Assembly: GCF_013283745.1 (NCBI RefSeq) | Contig: NZ_JABSTZ010000001.1 | Coordinates: forward strand, 824,406-888,405 | Direction of reading: 5' to 3' | Length of the DNA: 64,000 nt | DNA from: Aeromicrobium stalagmiti | Lineage (GTDB): Bacteria > Actinomycetota > Actinomycetes > Propionibacteriales > Nocardioidaceae | Shown: piece after piece, positions 41,049-49,777 of the stretch | Layout of the letters: every line of letters starts with the position of its first letter | Numbering within the stretch: position 1 is the stretch's first letter | Notes under the pieces: model-generated | Database searches by the model: none | Told to the model about the DNA's origin: nothing | What the model saw: only the letters and a program-made list of their open reading frames with translations | Made by a program: the position numbers and the translations under genes

Positions 41049-41851
41049 CGGACGAGACCGAAGGCACGAGCAACGCTCCCGGGTCGGGAGCCGGCGACGC
41101 CGCGCCCACGCAGGCCATCCCCAGGATCCCGAAGCCCGCGGCCAAGAAGGCGCCGGCGAAGAAGGCTCCTGCCAAGAAGGCGCCTGCGGCGAAGAAGACT
41201 CCTTCCGCCGGCACCTCGCAGACCGACAAGGGACGCCCTCGCGACGTCACGGTCGCGGCGGCAGCCAAGGAGGAGTCGGTCACGGCCGACGTCACCAAGC
41301 CTGCTGACAAGAAGCCTCAGGCGAGCCCCGGCCCGCAGGGACGCCCCCTGACCGCAGCCGACTATGCGCGCACGACCAAGCCATCCCCGTCGACGACCGC
41401 CGTCATCCCGGCGGTCAAGGACAAGCAGGACGACAAGAGCGGGGCCCCGAAGGTGACTGTGACCCCGACTCCGGCCGGCGGCTCCGGCCGCCGCGCGAGC
41501 CTGCGCCTCACCCATGTCGAGCCGTGGTCGGTGACGCGCCTGGCGTTCGCCGTCTCGGTGGCCCTCATGATCGTCGGCGTCGTCGCCGCGGCCATCTTCT
41601 GGGTGGTCCTCAACATCGTCGGCGTGTGGGACCAGATCAACGACTCCCTCACGTCGGTGCTCAGCGACGACTCGTCGAGCTTCGACGTCAAGGACTACTT
41701 CGGCTTCGGTCGCTTCGTCGGACTGACGCTCGTGCTGTCGGCGATCAACGTCGTCCTGATGACGATCCTGGCGACGATCGGCGCCCATCTGTACAACCTC
41801 GCCGCCCAGCTCATGGGTGGCGTCGAGGTCACGTTCTCCGAGGAGAGGTGA
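41045..41851 (+). CDS. DUF3566 transmembrane protein
   Basis: 268 residues. The N-terminal half is low-complexity with repeated AKKAP units (residues about 35-55) and is probably disordered and DNA- or membrane-attracting. The C-terminal DUF3566 domain begins [20 protein letters not shown] and has two transmembrane helices. It is the Rv0007-type protein always found after gyrA in actinobacteria; its role is unknown. GTG at 41045 overlaps the gyrA stop. Confidence 0.9.
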
Positions 41852-41889
41852 CGCATCGACCCCGATTGGGATCGGTGAACGCGGTGCGG

Positions 41890-41895
41890 TAAAGT
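41890..41895 (+). promoter_or_regulatory. Likely -10 element of tRNA-Ile
   Basis: TAAAGT lies 13 bp before the tRNA. TTGGGA, 18 bp upstream of it, is a possible -35. Confidence 0.5.
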
Positions 41896-41908
41896 TCATC
41901 GCTGTTGC

Positions 41909-41983
41909 GGGCGTATAGCTCAGCTTGGTTAGAGCGCTTCCCTGATAAGGAAGAGGTCCCAGGTTCAAGTCCTGGTACGCCCA
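41909..41983 (+). tRNA. tRNA-Ile (anticodon GAT)
   Basis: A 75-nt cloverleaf. Acceptor GGGCGTA pairs with TACGCCC, the D-arm is AGCTCAGCTTGGTTAGAGC, the anticodon arm is CTTCC-CTGATAA-GGAAG with GAT in the loop, and the T-arm contains GGTTCAAGTCC. The 3' CCA is not encoded, so PcnA must add it. Confidence 0.97.
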
Positions 41984-42000
41984 CTCAACGAGGAGGTCCC

Positions 42001-42114
42001 ATGAAGAAGATCGTCGCCCTCGGGCTCGCGGTTGCAGGAGTCTTCTGGGCACTCGGCAAGACGAACAAGGAGACGCCGGTCGACACGTGGTCGGCCGGCA
42101 CCGACCGTCTCTGA
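42001..42114 (+). CDS. DLW-39 family small protein
   Basis: A 37-residue peptide with an N-terminal hydrophobic stretch (KKIVALGLAVAGVFWALGK) and a C-terminal VDTWSAGTDRL, matching the actinobacterial DLW-39 pattern that gives the family its name. GAGGAGG is 5 nt before the ATG. It is located between tRNA-Ile and tRNA-Ala, the usual place near gyrA. The function is unknown; a single membrane helix is likely. Confidence 0.85.
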   Translation: MKKIVALGLAVAGVFWALGKTNKETPVDTWSAGTDRL

Positions 42115-42121
42115 ATCCCCA

Positions 42122-42138
42122 CTCGCTCGTCGAGCGAG
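42122..42138. terminator. Short hairpin between DLW-39 gene and tRNA-Ala
   Basis: CTCGCTCG, T, CGAGCGAG form a perfect 8-bp stem with a minimal loop, 7 bp after the small gene and 4 bp before the tRNA. It may be a terminator or a processing signal. Confidence 0.5.
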
Positions 42139-42142
42139 ACCG

Positions 42143-42218
42143 GGGGCCGTGGCGCAATTGGTAGCGCACCTGCTTTGCAAGCAGGGGGTTAGGGGTTCGA
42201 GTCCCCTCGGCTCCACCA
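42143..42218 (+). tRNA. tRNA-Ala (anticodon TGC)
   Basis: A 76-nt cloverleaf with encoded CCA. Acceptor GGGGCCG pairs with CGGCTCC (one G-T), the anticodon arm is CCTGC-TTTGCAA-GCAGG with TGC in the loop, and the T-arm holds GGTTCGAGTCC. Confidence 0.97.
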
Positions 42219-42283
42219 TCACGAAGGCCCTCGCCCCCGATCTTGGGGCGGGGGCCTTTGCTCGGCTCCGCCATCACGAAGGC
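42206..42283. repeat. Direct repeat of the tRNA-Ala 3' end
   Basis: The 23 bp at 42206-42228 (last 13 nt of the tRNA plus ATCACGAAGGC) recur at 42261-42283 with a single A-to-G change. The copies are 55 bp apart and each leads into a different strong hairpin. Confidence 0.85.
42226..42259 (+). terminator. Terminator 1 after tRNA-Ala
   Basis: GGCCCTCGCCCC pairs with GGGGCGGGGGCC over CGATCTT, followed by TTT; one G-T pair in a 12-bp stem. Confidence 0.85.
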
Positions 42284-42314
42284 TCCCCACCCGGGTTCGG
42301 GTGGGGAGCCTTCG
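42277..42314. terminator. Terminator 2 after tRNA-Ala
   Basis: CGAAGGCTCCCCACCC pairs perfectly with GGGTGGGGAGCCTTCG over GGGTTC, a 16-bp stem. Confidence 0.85.
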
Positions 42315-42344
42315 TCGTTGTGTATCCCCAGCTGTGCACACACC

Positions 42345-42353
42345 TGTGGATAA
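42345..42353 (-). promoter_or_regulatory. Perfect DnaA box outside oriC
   Basis: TGTGGATAA is the exact complement of TTATCCACA, a better match than any box seen in oriC. It overlaps GATAAT (42349-42354), a good -10 hexamer, in an AT-rich stretch after the tRNA terminators and 137 bp before the zinc-finger mini-protein. Confidence 0.7.
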
Positions 42354-42490
42354 TTACACGGCTGTTTTTCCGCAGGTCAGAACCACAATTCACCGCTCAG
42401 CGGGCCGATCCGAGGGACCACTCAGGACAGGGTGTCCGGGGTGACCAAGCAGTGCGCCGACCGGCGACGAATGACGAGCATGAGGACCCA

Positions 42491-42673
42491 GTGGCTGTGC
42501 ACAGCGGAGTGACCGTCAGCCCGCACGACCTCGTGGGTCCCTACGCGGTGGGTGCACTGGACCTGATGGAGGTCGTGCGGTTCGAGCACCACCTCGAGGA
42601 GTGCTCGCGGTGCCGGACCGAGCTGCGGACCCTGCGTGCGGCCGCCGCACGACTGGTCGATCCCGAGCACTGA
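42491..42673 (+). CDS. Small zinc-finger anti-sigma-like protein
   Basis: 60 residues. It contains HDLVGPYAVGALDLMEVVRF, then HHLEECSRCRTEL, which gives the H-x3-C-x2-C zinc-binding pattern of ZAS anti-sigma factors. There is no transmembrane segment and no larger domain, so it may be a soluble mini anti-sigma. GTG at 42491 has GAGGA upstream but with tight spacing; GTG at 42497 or 42509 are alternatives. Its stop codon directly abuts the stop of the convergent sigma-like gene (TGATCA). Confidence 0.75.
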   Translation: MAVHSGVTVSPHDLVGPYAVGALDLMEVVRFEHHLEECSRCRTELRTLRAAAARLVDPEH

Positions 42674-43126
42674 TCAGACCGCCAGCGTCCTGAGAGCGGA
42701 CGCGAGCTGCCGGGCGACGACGCCGGGCGAGAGGGACAGCACGTCTGCCGCCTCGCGATAGGTGTGTCCGCCGAATCGGCACAGGCCCAGTGCGAGACGC
42801 TCCTGGATCGGGAGGGCCTGCATCTCGGCCAGGACTGTTGACGGTGCGGTCGGGATGCTCGGCACCTGCGGCGGGCCGGACGCGGGGATCCGGCAGCACC
42901 ACGCCAGGTGCAGTGCCGCCGACAGCTGCTGGAGCGAGGCGGGGCCTCCCACGTGCGCGACGACCGCCTGGACCACGATCTGCTCGGCGATCTCCGGGTC
43001 GTCGGTCAGGAGCATCGCCAGCAGGTGCAAGGTGCTGCCATGTCGGTCGAACACCGCAGCGGCAGCCTCCTGGTCGGCGAGGGTGACGGGGTGTGGCGCG
43101 CTGACATCCAGCTGGGTGTCGTGCAT
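42674..43126 (-). CDS. Degenerate sigma-70-family-like protein
   Basis: 150 residues. The C-terminal part LPIQERLALGLCRFGGHTYR then EAADVLSLSPGVVARQLASALRTL resembles sigma region 4, with HTH-like spacing. The N-terminal part (DQEAAAAVFDRHGSTLHLLA, DPEIAEQIVVQAVVAH) looks like a worn region 2 and lacks the basic, aromatic DNA-melting residues. It may be a transcription factor derived from an ECF sigma or a non-functional relic. GAAGGG precedes ATG. It is convergent with the zinc-finger peptide. Confidence 0.72.
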   Translation of the reverse strand: MHDTQLDVSAPHPVTLADQEAAAAVFDRHGSTLHLLAMLLTDDPEIAEQIVVQAVVAHVGGPASLQQLSAALHLAWCCRIPASGPPQVPSIPTAPSTVLAEMQALPIQERLALGLCRFGGHTYREAADVLSLSPGVVARQLASALRTLAV

Positions 43127-43333
43127 CGTGGTGCCCTTCGTTGGTCGAGGGTGTTCCTGGGTGTCCCATCGGCAGCCGGACGCGGCAGACGAGGACGAAA
43201 CCTATGCACTTGCCGCCGCCGATCTACATGGCGCCGAATCGCCGCCGATATCGATCCGTAACGCGGGTGGACGATCCTGACGGTGAGGTCGTGTCGAGGG
43301 ACGCGACTGCCCCCCCGAGAAGGAACGATCACC

Positions 43334-45508
43334 ATGAGCGCTAACCCCGTCCGGCTGCAGGCCATCACCGACGTCGAGGCCTACGTGCCGCCGGCGCCCA
43401 GCTTCAGCGCCGACGAGACGCCCGGCGAGATCTTCGGCATGAACGTCTTCAGCAAGTCGGTCATGCAGAAGCGCCTGCCGAAGTCGGTCTTCAAGTCCGT
43501 CATGGCAACGATCGAGAACTCCGAGATCCTCGACCCGCTCATCGCGGACGCCGTCGCCTCGGCCATGAAGGACTGGGCGCTCGAGAAGGGTGCGACCCAC
43601 TACGCGCACGTGTTCTATCCCCTGACCGGATTCACCGCCGAGAAGCACGACGGATTCTTCGACCCGGTGGGCGACGGCACCGCGCTGGCCGAGTTCGCCG
43701 GCAAGACGCTGGTGCAGGGCGAGCCGGACGCGTCGAGCTTCCCCAACGGCGGCCTGCGCAACACCTTCGAGGCGCGGGGCTACACCGGCTGGGACGCCAC
43801 CAGCCCGGCGTACATCCTGGAGAACCCCAACGGCAACACGCTCTGCATCCCGACGGTCTTCATCTCGATGACCGGTGAGGCGCTCGACCACAAGACGCCG
43901 CTGTTGCGCGCGCAGCAGGCGATGGCGGTCCACGCCGAACGGGTGCTCAAGCTCTTCGGGCACGACCCGGCCGCTGTCGTGTCGTACGTCGGTCCCGAGC
44001 AGGAGTACTTCCTGATCGACCGTCACTTCTTCGTCGCCCGCCCCGACCTCCTCAACTCGGGCCGGACGCTCTTCGGCGCGAAGCCGCCCAAGGGCCAGGA
44101 GTTCGACGACCACTACTTCGGCGCGATCCCCGAGCGGGTCCTCGGCTTCATGGCCGACACCGAGCGCGAGCTGTTCAAGCTCGGCATCCCGGCCAAGACC
44201 CGCCACAACGAGGTCGCCCCCGGCCAGTTCGAGATCGCCCCGATGTTCGAGGCCGCCAACGTCGGCGCCGACCACCAGCAGCTGCTCATGACGACCTTCA
44301 AGACCGTTGCCCGCAAGCACGGCATGGAGTGCCTGTTCCACGAGAAGCCGTTCGAGGGCGTCAACGGCTCGGGCAAGCACGTCAACTTCTCGCTCGGCAA
44401 CGCGACCGAGGGCAACCTGCTCCTGCCGGGCGACACCCCGCACGACAACGCGCAGTTCCTGGTGTTCTGCGCAGCCGTCATCCGCGCCGTCCACCAGTAC
44501 GGCGGCCTGCTGCGCGCCTCGGTCGCCTCGGCCAGCAACGACCATCGCCTCGGCGCCAACGAGGCGCCGCCGGCGATCATCTCGATCTTCCTCGGCGACC
44601 AGCTCGCGGGTGTGTTCGAGCAGTTGGCCAAGGGACCGGCGACCTCGTCCAAGAGCCGAGGCACCCTGCAGATCGGCGTCGACACCCTGCCGGTGCTGCC
44701 GACCGACCCGGGTGACCGCAACCGCACCAGCCCGTTCGCGTTCACCGGCAACCGGTTCGAGTTCCGCGCTCCGGGCTCGCTGCAGTCGGTCGCCGGCCCG
44801 ATGACGACGATCAACGCGATCATGGCGGAGGCGCTCGACCACATCGCGACCAAGCTGGAGACGGCGATCGAGCTGGGCACCGAGCTCAACACCGCGGTCC
44901 AGGAGCTGCTCACCGAGCTCATCACCGACCACGGCTCGGTCGTCTTCAACGGCAACGGCTACTCCGACGAGTGGCAGGTCGAGGCCGCGGAGCGCGGGCT
45001 GCCCAACCTGCGCACGACCCTCGACGCGCTGCCCGAGCTCATCACCGAGTCGTCGGTGCAGCTCTTCGAGCGCTACGGGATCTTCTCCGAGAGCGAGGCG
45101 CACAGCCGCTACGAGATCGGGCTCGAGCACTACGCGCAGAGCATCATGGTCGAGGCGCTCTCGACCCTCGAGATCGGTCAGACCTCGGTGCTGCCGGCCG
45201 CGGTGCGCTACCAGACCGAGCTCGCCACGAACGTGAGCGCGCTCAAGGCGGCGGGCGTCGAGGCCGATCTCGACCTGCTCGAGGAGGTCAGCACCGCGAT
45301 CGCCGCACTGCGCGTCGGCATCGGAGCGCTGCGCAACGCGCTGCACGCCGACCACGGCGAGGACGCGCTGGCCGAGGCCACCTACGCGCAGACGTCGCTG
45401 CTGCCGGCGATGGCCGAGGTCCGCGCCGCGGCCGACTCGCTCGAGGCGATCGTGGCCGACGACCTGTGGCCGCTGCCGACCTATCAGGAGATGCTCTACA
45501 TCCTCTGA
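43334..45508 (+). CDS. glnN: Type III glutamine synthetase
   Basis: 724 residues, far longer than type I enzymes and typical of GSIII. It begins [20 protein letters not shown]. Catalytic-core segments are [49 protein letters not shown] and [10 protein letters not shown]. It makes glutamine from glutamate, ammonia and ATP. AAGGA precedes ATG at 43334. It stands alone between the sigma-like gene and an ECF sigma operon, ending in a strong terminator. No GlnR-type site was recognised upstream. Confidence 0.95.
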   Translation: MSANPVRLQAITDVEAYVPPAPSFSADETPGEIFGMNVFSKSVMQKRLPKSVFKSVMATIENSEILDPLIADAVASAMKDWALEKGATHYAHVFYPLTGFTAEKHDGFFDPVGDGTALAEFAGKTLVQGEPDASSFPNGGLRNTFEARGYTGWDATSPAYILENPNGNTLCIPTVFISMTGEALDHKTPLLRAQQAMAVHAERVLKLFGHDPAAVVSYVGPEQEYFLIDRHFFVARPDLLNSGRTLFGAKPPKGQEFDDHYFGAIPERVLGFMADTERELFKLGIPAKTRHNEVAPGQFEIAPMFEAANVGADHQQLLMTTFKTVARKHGMECLFHEKPFEGVNGSGKHVNFSLGNATEGNLLLPGDTPHDNAQFLVFCAAVIRAVHQYGGLLRASVASASNDHRLGANEAPPAIISIFLGDQLAGVFEQLAKGPATSSKSRGTLQIGVDTLPVLPTDPGDRNRTSPFAFTGNRFEFRAPGSLQSVAGPMTTINAIMAEALDHIATKLETAIELGTELNTAVQELLTELITDHGSVVFNGNGYSDEWQVEAAERGLPNLRTTLDALPELITESSVQLFERYGIFSESEAHSRYEIGLEHYAQSIMVEALSTLEIGQTSVLPAAVRYQTELATNVSALKAAGVEADLDLLEEVSTAIAALRVGIGALRNALHADHGEDALAEATYAQTSLLPAMAEVRAAADSLEAIVADDLWPLPTYQEMLYIL

Positions 45509-45518
45509 TCCTGTGGCC

Positions 45519-45565
45519 CCGTGCGGACGGGGGACGTTCCCTCCAGTCGTCCCCCGCCCGCACGG
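45519..45565. terminator. Terminator after glutamine synthetase
   Basis: 45519-45536 pairs with 45548-45565 in an 18-bp stem with one A-C mismatch (CCGTGCGG at the base, GGGGACG at the top) over an 11-nt loop, 10 bp past the stop codon. Confidence 0.85.
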
Positions 45566-45706
45566 TCTGCTGCTGGTCTTGCTGCACGCGTGACCCGATC
45601 GGCCCGCCCGGACATCCACCGGTGTGCAGAAAAGCTTGTGCGTGACCGCCCGCTCGATGACGGACATCAGTATGTTGAGCGAACTGTCGGTCGGAGGAGG
45701 CGCTGC

Positions 45707-46228
45707 GTGGACTCGGGCGACTTCACGGCGTTCTTCCGCGACGTCCAGCCTGCCCTCGTCCGCTACGTCACGCGCATGAGCGACCCCGACACCGCCCAGG
45801 ACGTCGTCTCCGACACGATGGCCACGATGTGGGGCAAGGACCTGCCGGCACCCACCACCGAGATCGAGTGGCGCCAGACCCGCAGCCTCGCCTACCGGGT
45901 CGCGGAGGGGCACCTGCGCAACCGTCGCCGCGGCGATCGCCGCCGCGACGCGTTGGCGCAGAAGATCCGGCTGACGACGACGCCCGAATCCGCGGTCGAG
46001 CCTGACCTGGCCGACGGCGTCTTCACGGGGGGCGAGGCACTCGACCGACTGGCGGCACTACGTCCCACCGATCGCGACGTCATCGCGCTCGTGGTCGATG
46101 GCTTCAGCCTGGCCGAGATCGCGGCGATCCTCGACTGCAGCGTGGCGGCGGTCAAGATGCGGGCGCTGCGGGCGCGCAAGAACCTGCGAACCGTGCTCGG
46201 CAGGGAGGTGCACCATGTCGACGAATGA
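45707..46228 (+). CDS. ECF sigma factor
   Basis: 173 residues. Region 2 includes [20 protein letters not shown] and [15 protein letters not shown]; region 4 includes [20 protein letters not shown] then [24 protein letters not shown]. It should direct RNA polymerase to a small regulon. GTG at 45707 is chosen because GGAGGAGG lies 5 nt upstream; longer frames upstream are not sigma-like. Its end overlaps the next gene by 14 bp, indicating coupled translation with a regulator. Confidence 0.9.
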   Translation: MDSGDFTAFFRDVQPALVRYVTRMSDPDTAQDVVSDTMATMWGKDLPAPTTEIEWRQTRSLAYRVAEGHLRNRRRGDRRRDALAQKIRLTTTPESAVEPDLADGVFTGGEALDRLAALRPTDRDVIALVVDGFSLAEIAAILDCSVAAVKMRALRARKNLRTVLGREVHHVDE

Positions 46229-46940
46229 GGACGACGACCTCCTCGACGAGATCCGGGGGCTCGCCGAGGAGGTCGGCCTCACGCCGCGGGCGTACGAGCA
46301 CGACGAGGTGGCCGCCGAGGAGATGCTGGAGCAGGTGCTGGCCCAGCCGAGGGCGAGGGCGAGCCGGCCGCGGCGCTGGCGACCTGTCGCCGCATCCGTG
46401 GCCGTGGCCGCCTCGGTCGTCGGGCTGTTCGCGCTCAACGGTGCGATCAGCGGGACGGGCGACACCGCGTCGTCCGAAGCGGCGAGCGGTGCGGCGGTGG
46501 GCTCCTCCGACAGTGCTTCCGGCGGTGCCGCCTCCCCGGCCCCCGAGCGAGCCGAGGGCTACAAGGCCAACCTCGACGGCTCGCTCGGCGCGACGCTCGA
46601 CGAGGACTCCTCGCGGTTCAACCGGATGTCGGCGGCCCCCACGATCGTGGTCGCCGATGACGTGCGGGTGGGGTCACGGACGAGGGCCACGGTCGTGGAG
46701 ACCTTGCGCGGCGACGTGGCAGCAGGGACGCGCATCGAGGTGCGTGACAGCGACCTCGCACTGTCGATCGGGCTGTCCGGCTCGCGCCGGCACCTCTACA
46801 TCCTGGCTGGCCCGGGTCCGTACGAGGTGTACGGCTCCTACGTCGAGACGACCCCGGGCGTGTTCACCTCGGCCCGGGTCGGCGACGCGGGACCGGGTCG
46901 CAGGATCGTGCTCGACGAGCTGCGCGCGTCGCTCGAGTGA
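46215..46940 (+). CDS. Probable membrane anti-sigma factor
   Basis: 241 residues. A short cytoplasmic part ([19 protein letters not shown]) is followed by a basic patch, one transmembrane helix near residues 57-76 ([20 protein letters not shown]), a Ser/Gly/Ala-rich linker and an extracellular domain of about 120 residues. No zinc-finger motif is present. The assignment rests on overlap with the ECF sigma gene and on topology. GGGAGGTG precedes ATG at 46215. Confidence 0.72.
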   Translation: MSTNEDDDLLDEIRGLAEEVGLTPRAYEHDEVAAEEMLEQVLAQPRARASRPRRWRPVAASVAVAASVVGLFALNGAISGTGDTASSEAASGAAVGSSDSASGGAASPAPERAEGYKANLDGSLGATLDEDSSRFNRMSAAPTIVVADDVRVGSRTRATVVETLRGDVAAGTRIEVRDSDLALSIGLSGSRRHLYILAGPGPYEVYGSYVETTPGVFTSARVGDAGPGRRIVLDELRASLE

Positions 46941-47037
46941 TCGACGGTCCGACGCCCGTCAGCGACGCTGCGGTGGTGCCGCAACCGGGTGGCCGATAGC
47001 GTCGGGCCTACCGCCGTTCATCCCCCGAGGAGCCCGC

Positions 47038-48138
47038 ATGTCGCAGATCGTCCGAGGAGTCGTCGCCCGTGAGAAGGGCGCGCCCGTCACCGTCGAGAAC
47101 ATCGTGATCCCCGACCCGGGTCCGGGCGAGGCCGTCGTCGACATCTCGGCCTGCGGTGTCTGCCACACCGACCTGCACTACCGCGAGGGCGGCATCAACG
47201 ACGAGTTCCCGTTCCTGCTGGGTCACGAGGCCGCCGGAGTCGTGGAGTCCGTCGGCGAGGGCGTCACCGACGTCGCGCCGGGTGACTTCGTCGTGCTCAA
47301 CTGGCGTGCGGTGTGCGGCAGCTGTCGCGCGTGCCTGCGCGGTCGCCCGTGGTATTGCTTCAACACGCACAACGCGAAGCAGAAGATGACGTTGGAGGAC
47401 GGCACCGAGCTGTCGCCGGCACTGGGCATCGGCGCGTTCGCCGACAAGACCCTGGTTGCCGCCGGTCAGTGCACCAAGGTCGACCCCACCGCGTCGCCCG
47501 CGGCCGTCGGCCTGCTGGGCTGCGGCGTGATGGCCGGTCTGGGTGCCGCGATCAACACCGGCAACGTGCAGCGCGGCGACTCGGTCGCCGTCATCGGCTG
47601 CGGTGGAGTCGGCTCCGCGGCCATCGCGGGTGCTCGTCTGGCCAACGCCGCCACGATCATCGCGATCGACCTCGACGACCGCAAGCTCGAGTGGGCCAAG
47701 GGCATGGGCGCGACCCACACGATCAACGTCGGCGAAGCCACCGCGAACGGCGGCACCGTGGTCGAGGCCATCCAGGCGCTGACCGACGGCAACGGCGCCG
47801 ACGTGGTCATCGACGCGGTCGGTCGTCCCGAGACGTGGAAGCAGGCGTTCTACGGCCGCGACCTCGCCGGCACCGTGGTGCTGGTCGGCGTGCCGACGCC
47901 CGACATGCAGCTCGAGCTGCCCCTGATCGACGTCTTCGGTCGGGGCGGGTCGCTGAAGTCCAGCTGGTACGGCGACTGCCTGCCGTCGCGTGACTTCCCG
48001 ATGCTGGTCGACCTCTACCAGCAGGGCCGTCTCGACCTCGACGCGTTCGTCACCGAGACGATCGGCATCGACGACGTCGAGGCCGCGTTCACCAAGATGC
48101 ACCACGGTGACGTCCTGCGATCGGTCGTCGAGCTGTGA
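47038..48138 (+). CDS. mscR: S-(hydroxymethyl)mycothiol dehydrogenase / mycothiol-dependent formaldehyde dehydrogenase
   Basis: 366 residues, zinc-dependent medium-chain dehydrogenase. The catalytic zinc ligands lie in [10 protein letters not shown] and GHEAAG, structural zinc cysteines in [15 protein letters not shown], and the NAD site is [15 protein letters not shown]. The sequence style matches the actinobacterial MSH enzyme (Rv2259-like), which oxidises the formaldehyde-mycothiol adduct and also reduces S-nitrosomycothiol. GAGGAG precedes ATG. It overlaps an MBL-fold hydrolase gene, as in Rv2259-Rv2260, supporting this call over a general alcohol dehydrogenase. Confidence 0.88.
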   Translation: MSQIVRGVVAREKGAPVTVENIVIPDPGPGEAVVDISACGVCHTDLHYREGGINDEFPFLLGHEAAGVVESVGEGVTDVAPGDFVVLNWRAVCGSCRACLRGRPWYCFNTHNAKQKMTLEDGTELSPALGIGAFADKTLVAAGQCTKVDPTASPAAVGLLGCGVMAGLGAAINTGNVQRGDSVAVIGCGGVGSAAIAGARLANAATIIAIDLDDRKLEWAKGMGATHTINVGEATANGGTVVEAIQALTDGNGADVVIDAVGRPETWKQAFYGRDLAGTVVLVGVPTPDMQLELPLIDVFGRGGSLKSSWYGDCLPSRDFPMLVDLYQQGRLDLDAFVTETIGIDDVEAAFTKMHHGDVLRSVVEL

Positions 48139-48761
48139 GCGCGGGCATCCAGAAGGTCGTGACGTCCGGGCAGTTCTGCCTCGACGGCGGCAGCTGGGAC
48201 GTCGACAACAACGTCTGGCTGGTGGGTGACGACGCCGAGGTGCTGGTGATCGACGCACCGCACGACGCCGCGGCGATCCTCGACGCGATCGACGGCCGCA
48301 CGGTCGTCGCGATCGTCCTGACCCACGGGCACAACGACCACATCAACGCGGCGGTCGAGCTCGGCAGGGCCACCGGCGCGCAGGTCTGGTTCCCGCCCGC
48401 CGACCGCATGCTGTGGGACGCCGAGCACGACTCGCCGCCGGACCAAGAGCTCCACACCGGCGCGACCTTCGAGGTGGCCGGCACGACCCTGCGGGCGATC
48501 CCGACGCCGGGGCACTCGCCCGGCAGCACGTGCCTCTACGCGCCCGACCTGGGCGCCGTCTTCACCGGCGACACGCTCTTCAACGGTGGGCCGGGCGCGA
48601 CGGGCCGGTCGTACTCGGACTTTCCGACGATCATCGAGTCGATCCGCGAGCGACTGCTCGACCTGCCCGACGAGACCGTGGTGCACACCGGCCACGGCGA
48701 CGACACCTCGATCGGTGCCGAGAAGCCGCACCTCGACGAGTGGATCGCGCGCGGCGCCTGA
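48135..48761 (+). CDS. MBL-fold metallo-hydrolase
   Basis: 208 residues. [10 protein letters not shown] supplies the HxHxDH dinuclear metal motif, [12 protein letters not shown] and [10 protein letters not shown] the later histidines. In partner with the mycothiol dehydrogenase it probably hydrolyses S-formylmycothiol or a related thioester, glyoxalase II-like; that substrate is inferred from the neighbour. GTG at 48135 overlaps the upstream stop (GTGA). Confidence 0.9.
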   Translation: MSAGIQKVVTSGQFCLDGGSWDVDNNVWLVGDDAEVLVIDAPHDAAAILDAIDGRTVVAIVLTHGHNDHINAAVELGRATGAQVWFPPADRMLWDAEHDSPPDQELHTGATFEVAGTTLRAIPTPGHSPGSTCLYAPDLGAVFTGDTLFNGGPGATGRSYSDFPTIIESIRERLLDLPDETVVHTGHGDDTSIGAEKPHLDEWIARGA

Positions 48762-48783
48762 TCCCTCGGTGACGCCGCCGGTG

Positions 48784-48972
48784 TCAGCGTCCGCGGGGCC
48801 AGAGCAGGGCCGCGGCGGTGAGACCGGCGGCGACGATCAGGGCGGCGGCGAGGGGACGCTTGTCAGCGTCCTTGGCGCGCGCCTTGACGTCGAGCTTGGC
48901 GGCGAGGGCGTCGACGGTCTCGCCGAGGTGCTCGCGCGTCTCGGCGATCTCGGCCTCGAGGTCAGACGTCAT
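48784..48972 (-). CDS. DUF3618 small membrane protein
   Basis: 62 residues. LEAEIAETREHLGETVDALA is the characteristic DUF3618 amphipathic start; a basic stretch and one transmembrane helix (PLAAALIVAAGLTAAALLW) follow. The function is unknown. It is the last gene of a three-gene operon of small envelope proteins and overlaps the holin-X gene by 11 bp. Confidence 0.88.
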   Translation of the reverse strand: MTSDLEAEIAETREHLGETVDALAAKLDVKARAKDADKRPLAAALIVAAGLTAAALLWPRGR

Positions 48973-49381
48973 CGTGGGCTCCTTCGGTGCCGTGCTTGGC
49001 GGTGTCGATGTCGGCCTTGACGCTCTCGACCCGGTCGTGGGGCGCGTCGCCGGCGTGGCTGATGCTGCCCTTGCCGACCAGCGCTGCGATGGCCGCGGCC
49101 ACGAAGAGCACGAGGGTCACGATGCCGGCGGCGATCCATGGTGCGAGGCCCTCGGCGATCGCGAGGATGATCGTCGCGATCAGCGCCGCCAGGCCGTAGA
49201 GGGCCAGCGTGCCGGCCAGGCCGAAGAGCCCGGCGCCGATGCCGACCCGTTTGCCCGTCTCGGCCAGGTCGCGCTTGGCCATCTGCATCTCGTCACGGAT
49301 GAGCTGGGAGATGTCCTCCGTGGCCTGCACCAGCAGCTGGCCGGTGGACGCCTGGTCGGTCGGCGTGCGCTGGTCGCTCAC
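48962..49381 (-). CDS. Phage holin family / actinobacterial holin-X protein (DUF1469)
   Basis: 139 residues. TGQLLVQATEDISQLIRDEM then AKRDLAETGKRVGIGAGLFG leads into two long hydrophobic helices (LALYGLAALIATIILAIAEG and AAGIVTLVLFVAAAIAALVG) and a charged C-terminus. The family is widespread outside phages; no phage genes are nearby, so lysis is unlikely. GTG at 49381 overlaps the upstream stop (GTGA). Confidence 0.87.
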   Translation of the reverse strand: MSDQRTPTDQASTGQLLVQATEDISQLIRDEMQMAKRDLAETGKRVGIGAGLFGLAGTLALYGLAALIATIILAIAEGLAPWIAAGIVTLVLFVAAAIAALVGKGSISHAGDAPHDRVESVKADIDTAKHGTEGAHDDV

Positions 49382-49695
49382 GAGGGGTTGCCCCCGAGCG
49401 GCGCGGACGACGTCTCGTCGACCGGCGGGCCGTCCTCGTGGGCGCCCTTGACCCGGTCGGCCACACGGGACGCGACGTCGGTCGCGGTCTCGGCGACCTT
49501 CGACCCGACGCGGCTGCCGGCCTCGGCACCCGCGTGCTTGGCCTGGGTCTGGACCTCGTCGACGACGTCCTGGACCTTCGGGTTGTTCCAGGCCTTGGTG
49601 GCCTGGGTCGCGATCTGGTCGTAGCGCTCGCGTCCGGCGCGGGAGCCGAGGACGTATCCGGCGGCCGCGGCGGCGAGCAGAGTCAGCTTCTTCAC
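49378..49695 (-). CDS. YtxH-like small membrane protein
   Basis: 105 residues. KKLTLLAAAAAGYVLGSRAGRER is the YtxH-type glycine-rich hydrophobic start (read here in two parts), followed by a long amphipathic helix (VVDEVQTQAKHAGAEAGSRV). It heads the operon with holin-X and DUF3618 proteins. AGGAGT lies upstream of ATG. Function unknown; stress-linked in Bacillus relatives. Confidence 0.82.
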   Translation of the reverse strand: MKKLTLLAAAAAGYVLGSRAGRERYDQIATQATKAWNNPKVQDVVDEVQTQAKHAGAEAGSRVGSKVAETATDVASRVADRVKGAHEDGPPVDETSSAPLGGNPS

Positions 49696-49777
49696 CGTGC
49701 ATCACTCCTGGGTTGACGGTTCTGAACCCTCGTCGTACCCCGTCCCGCGCGGATGACACCTCGGACGGGGTCTGACC

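Noticed and set aside
41150..41215. Repeated AAGAAGGCGCC-like units coding for AKKAP
   Set aside because: Low-complexity coding repeat typical of the DUF3566 N-terminus, not a separate DNA element.
43202..45913. A 903-codon minus-strand open frame opposite glutamine synthetase
   Set aside because: Antisense shadow of a well-supported gene, with low-complexity composition and no recognisable domain.
48962..49381. Holin-like protein as evidence of a prophage
   Set aside because: The family is widespread on chromosomes, sits with DUF3618 and YtxH-like proteins, and no phage gene, integrase or lysin is nearby.
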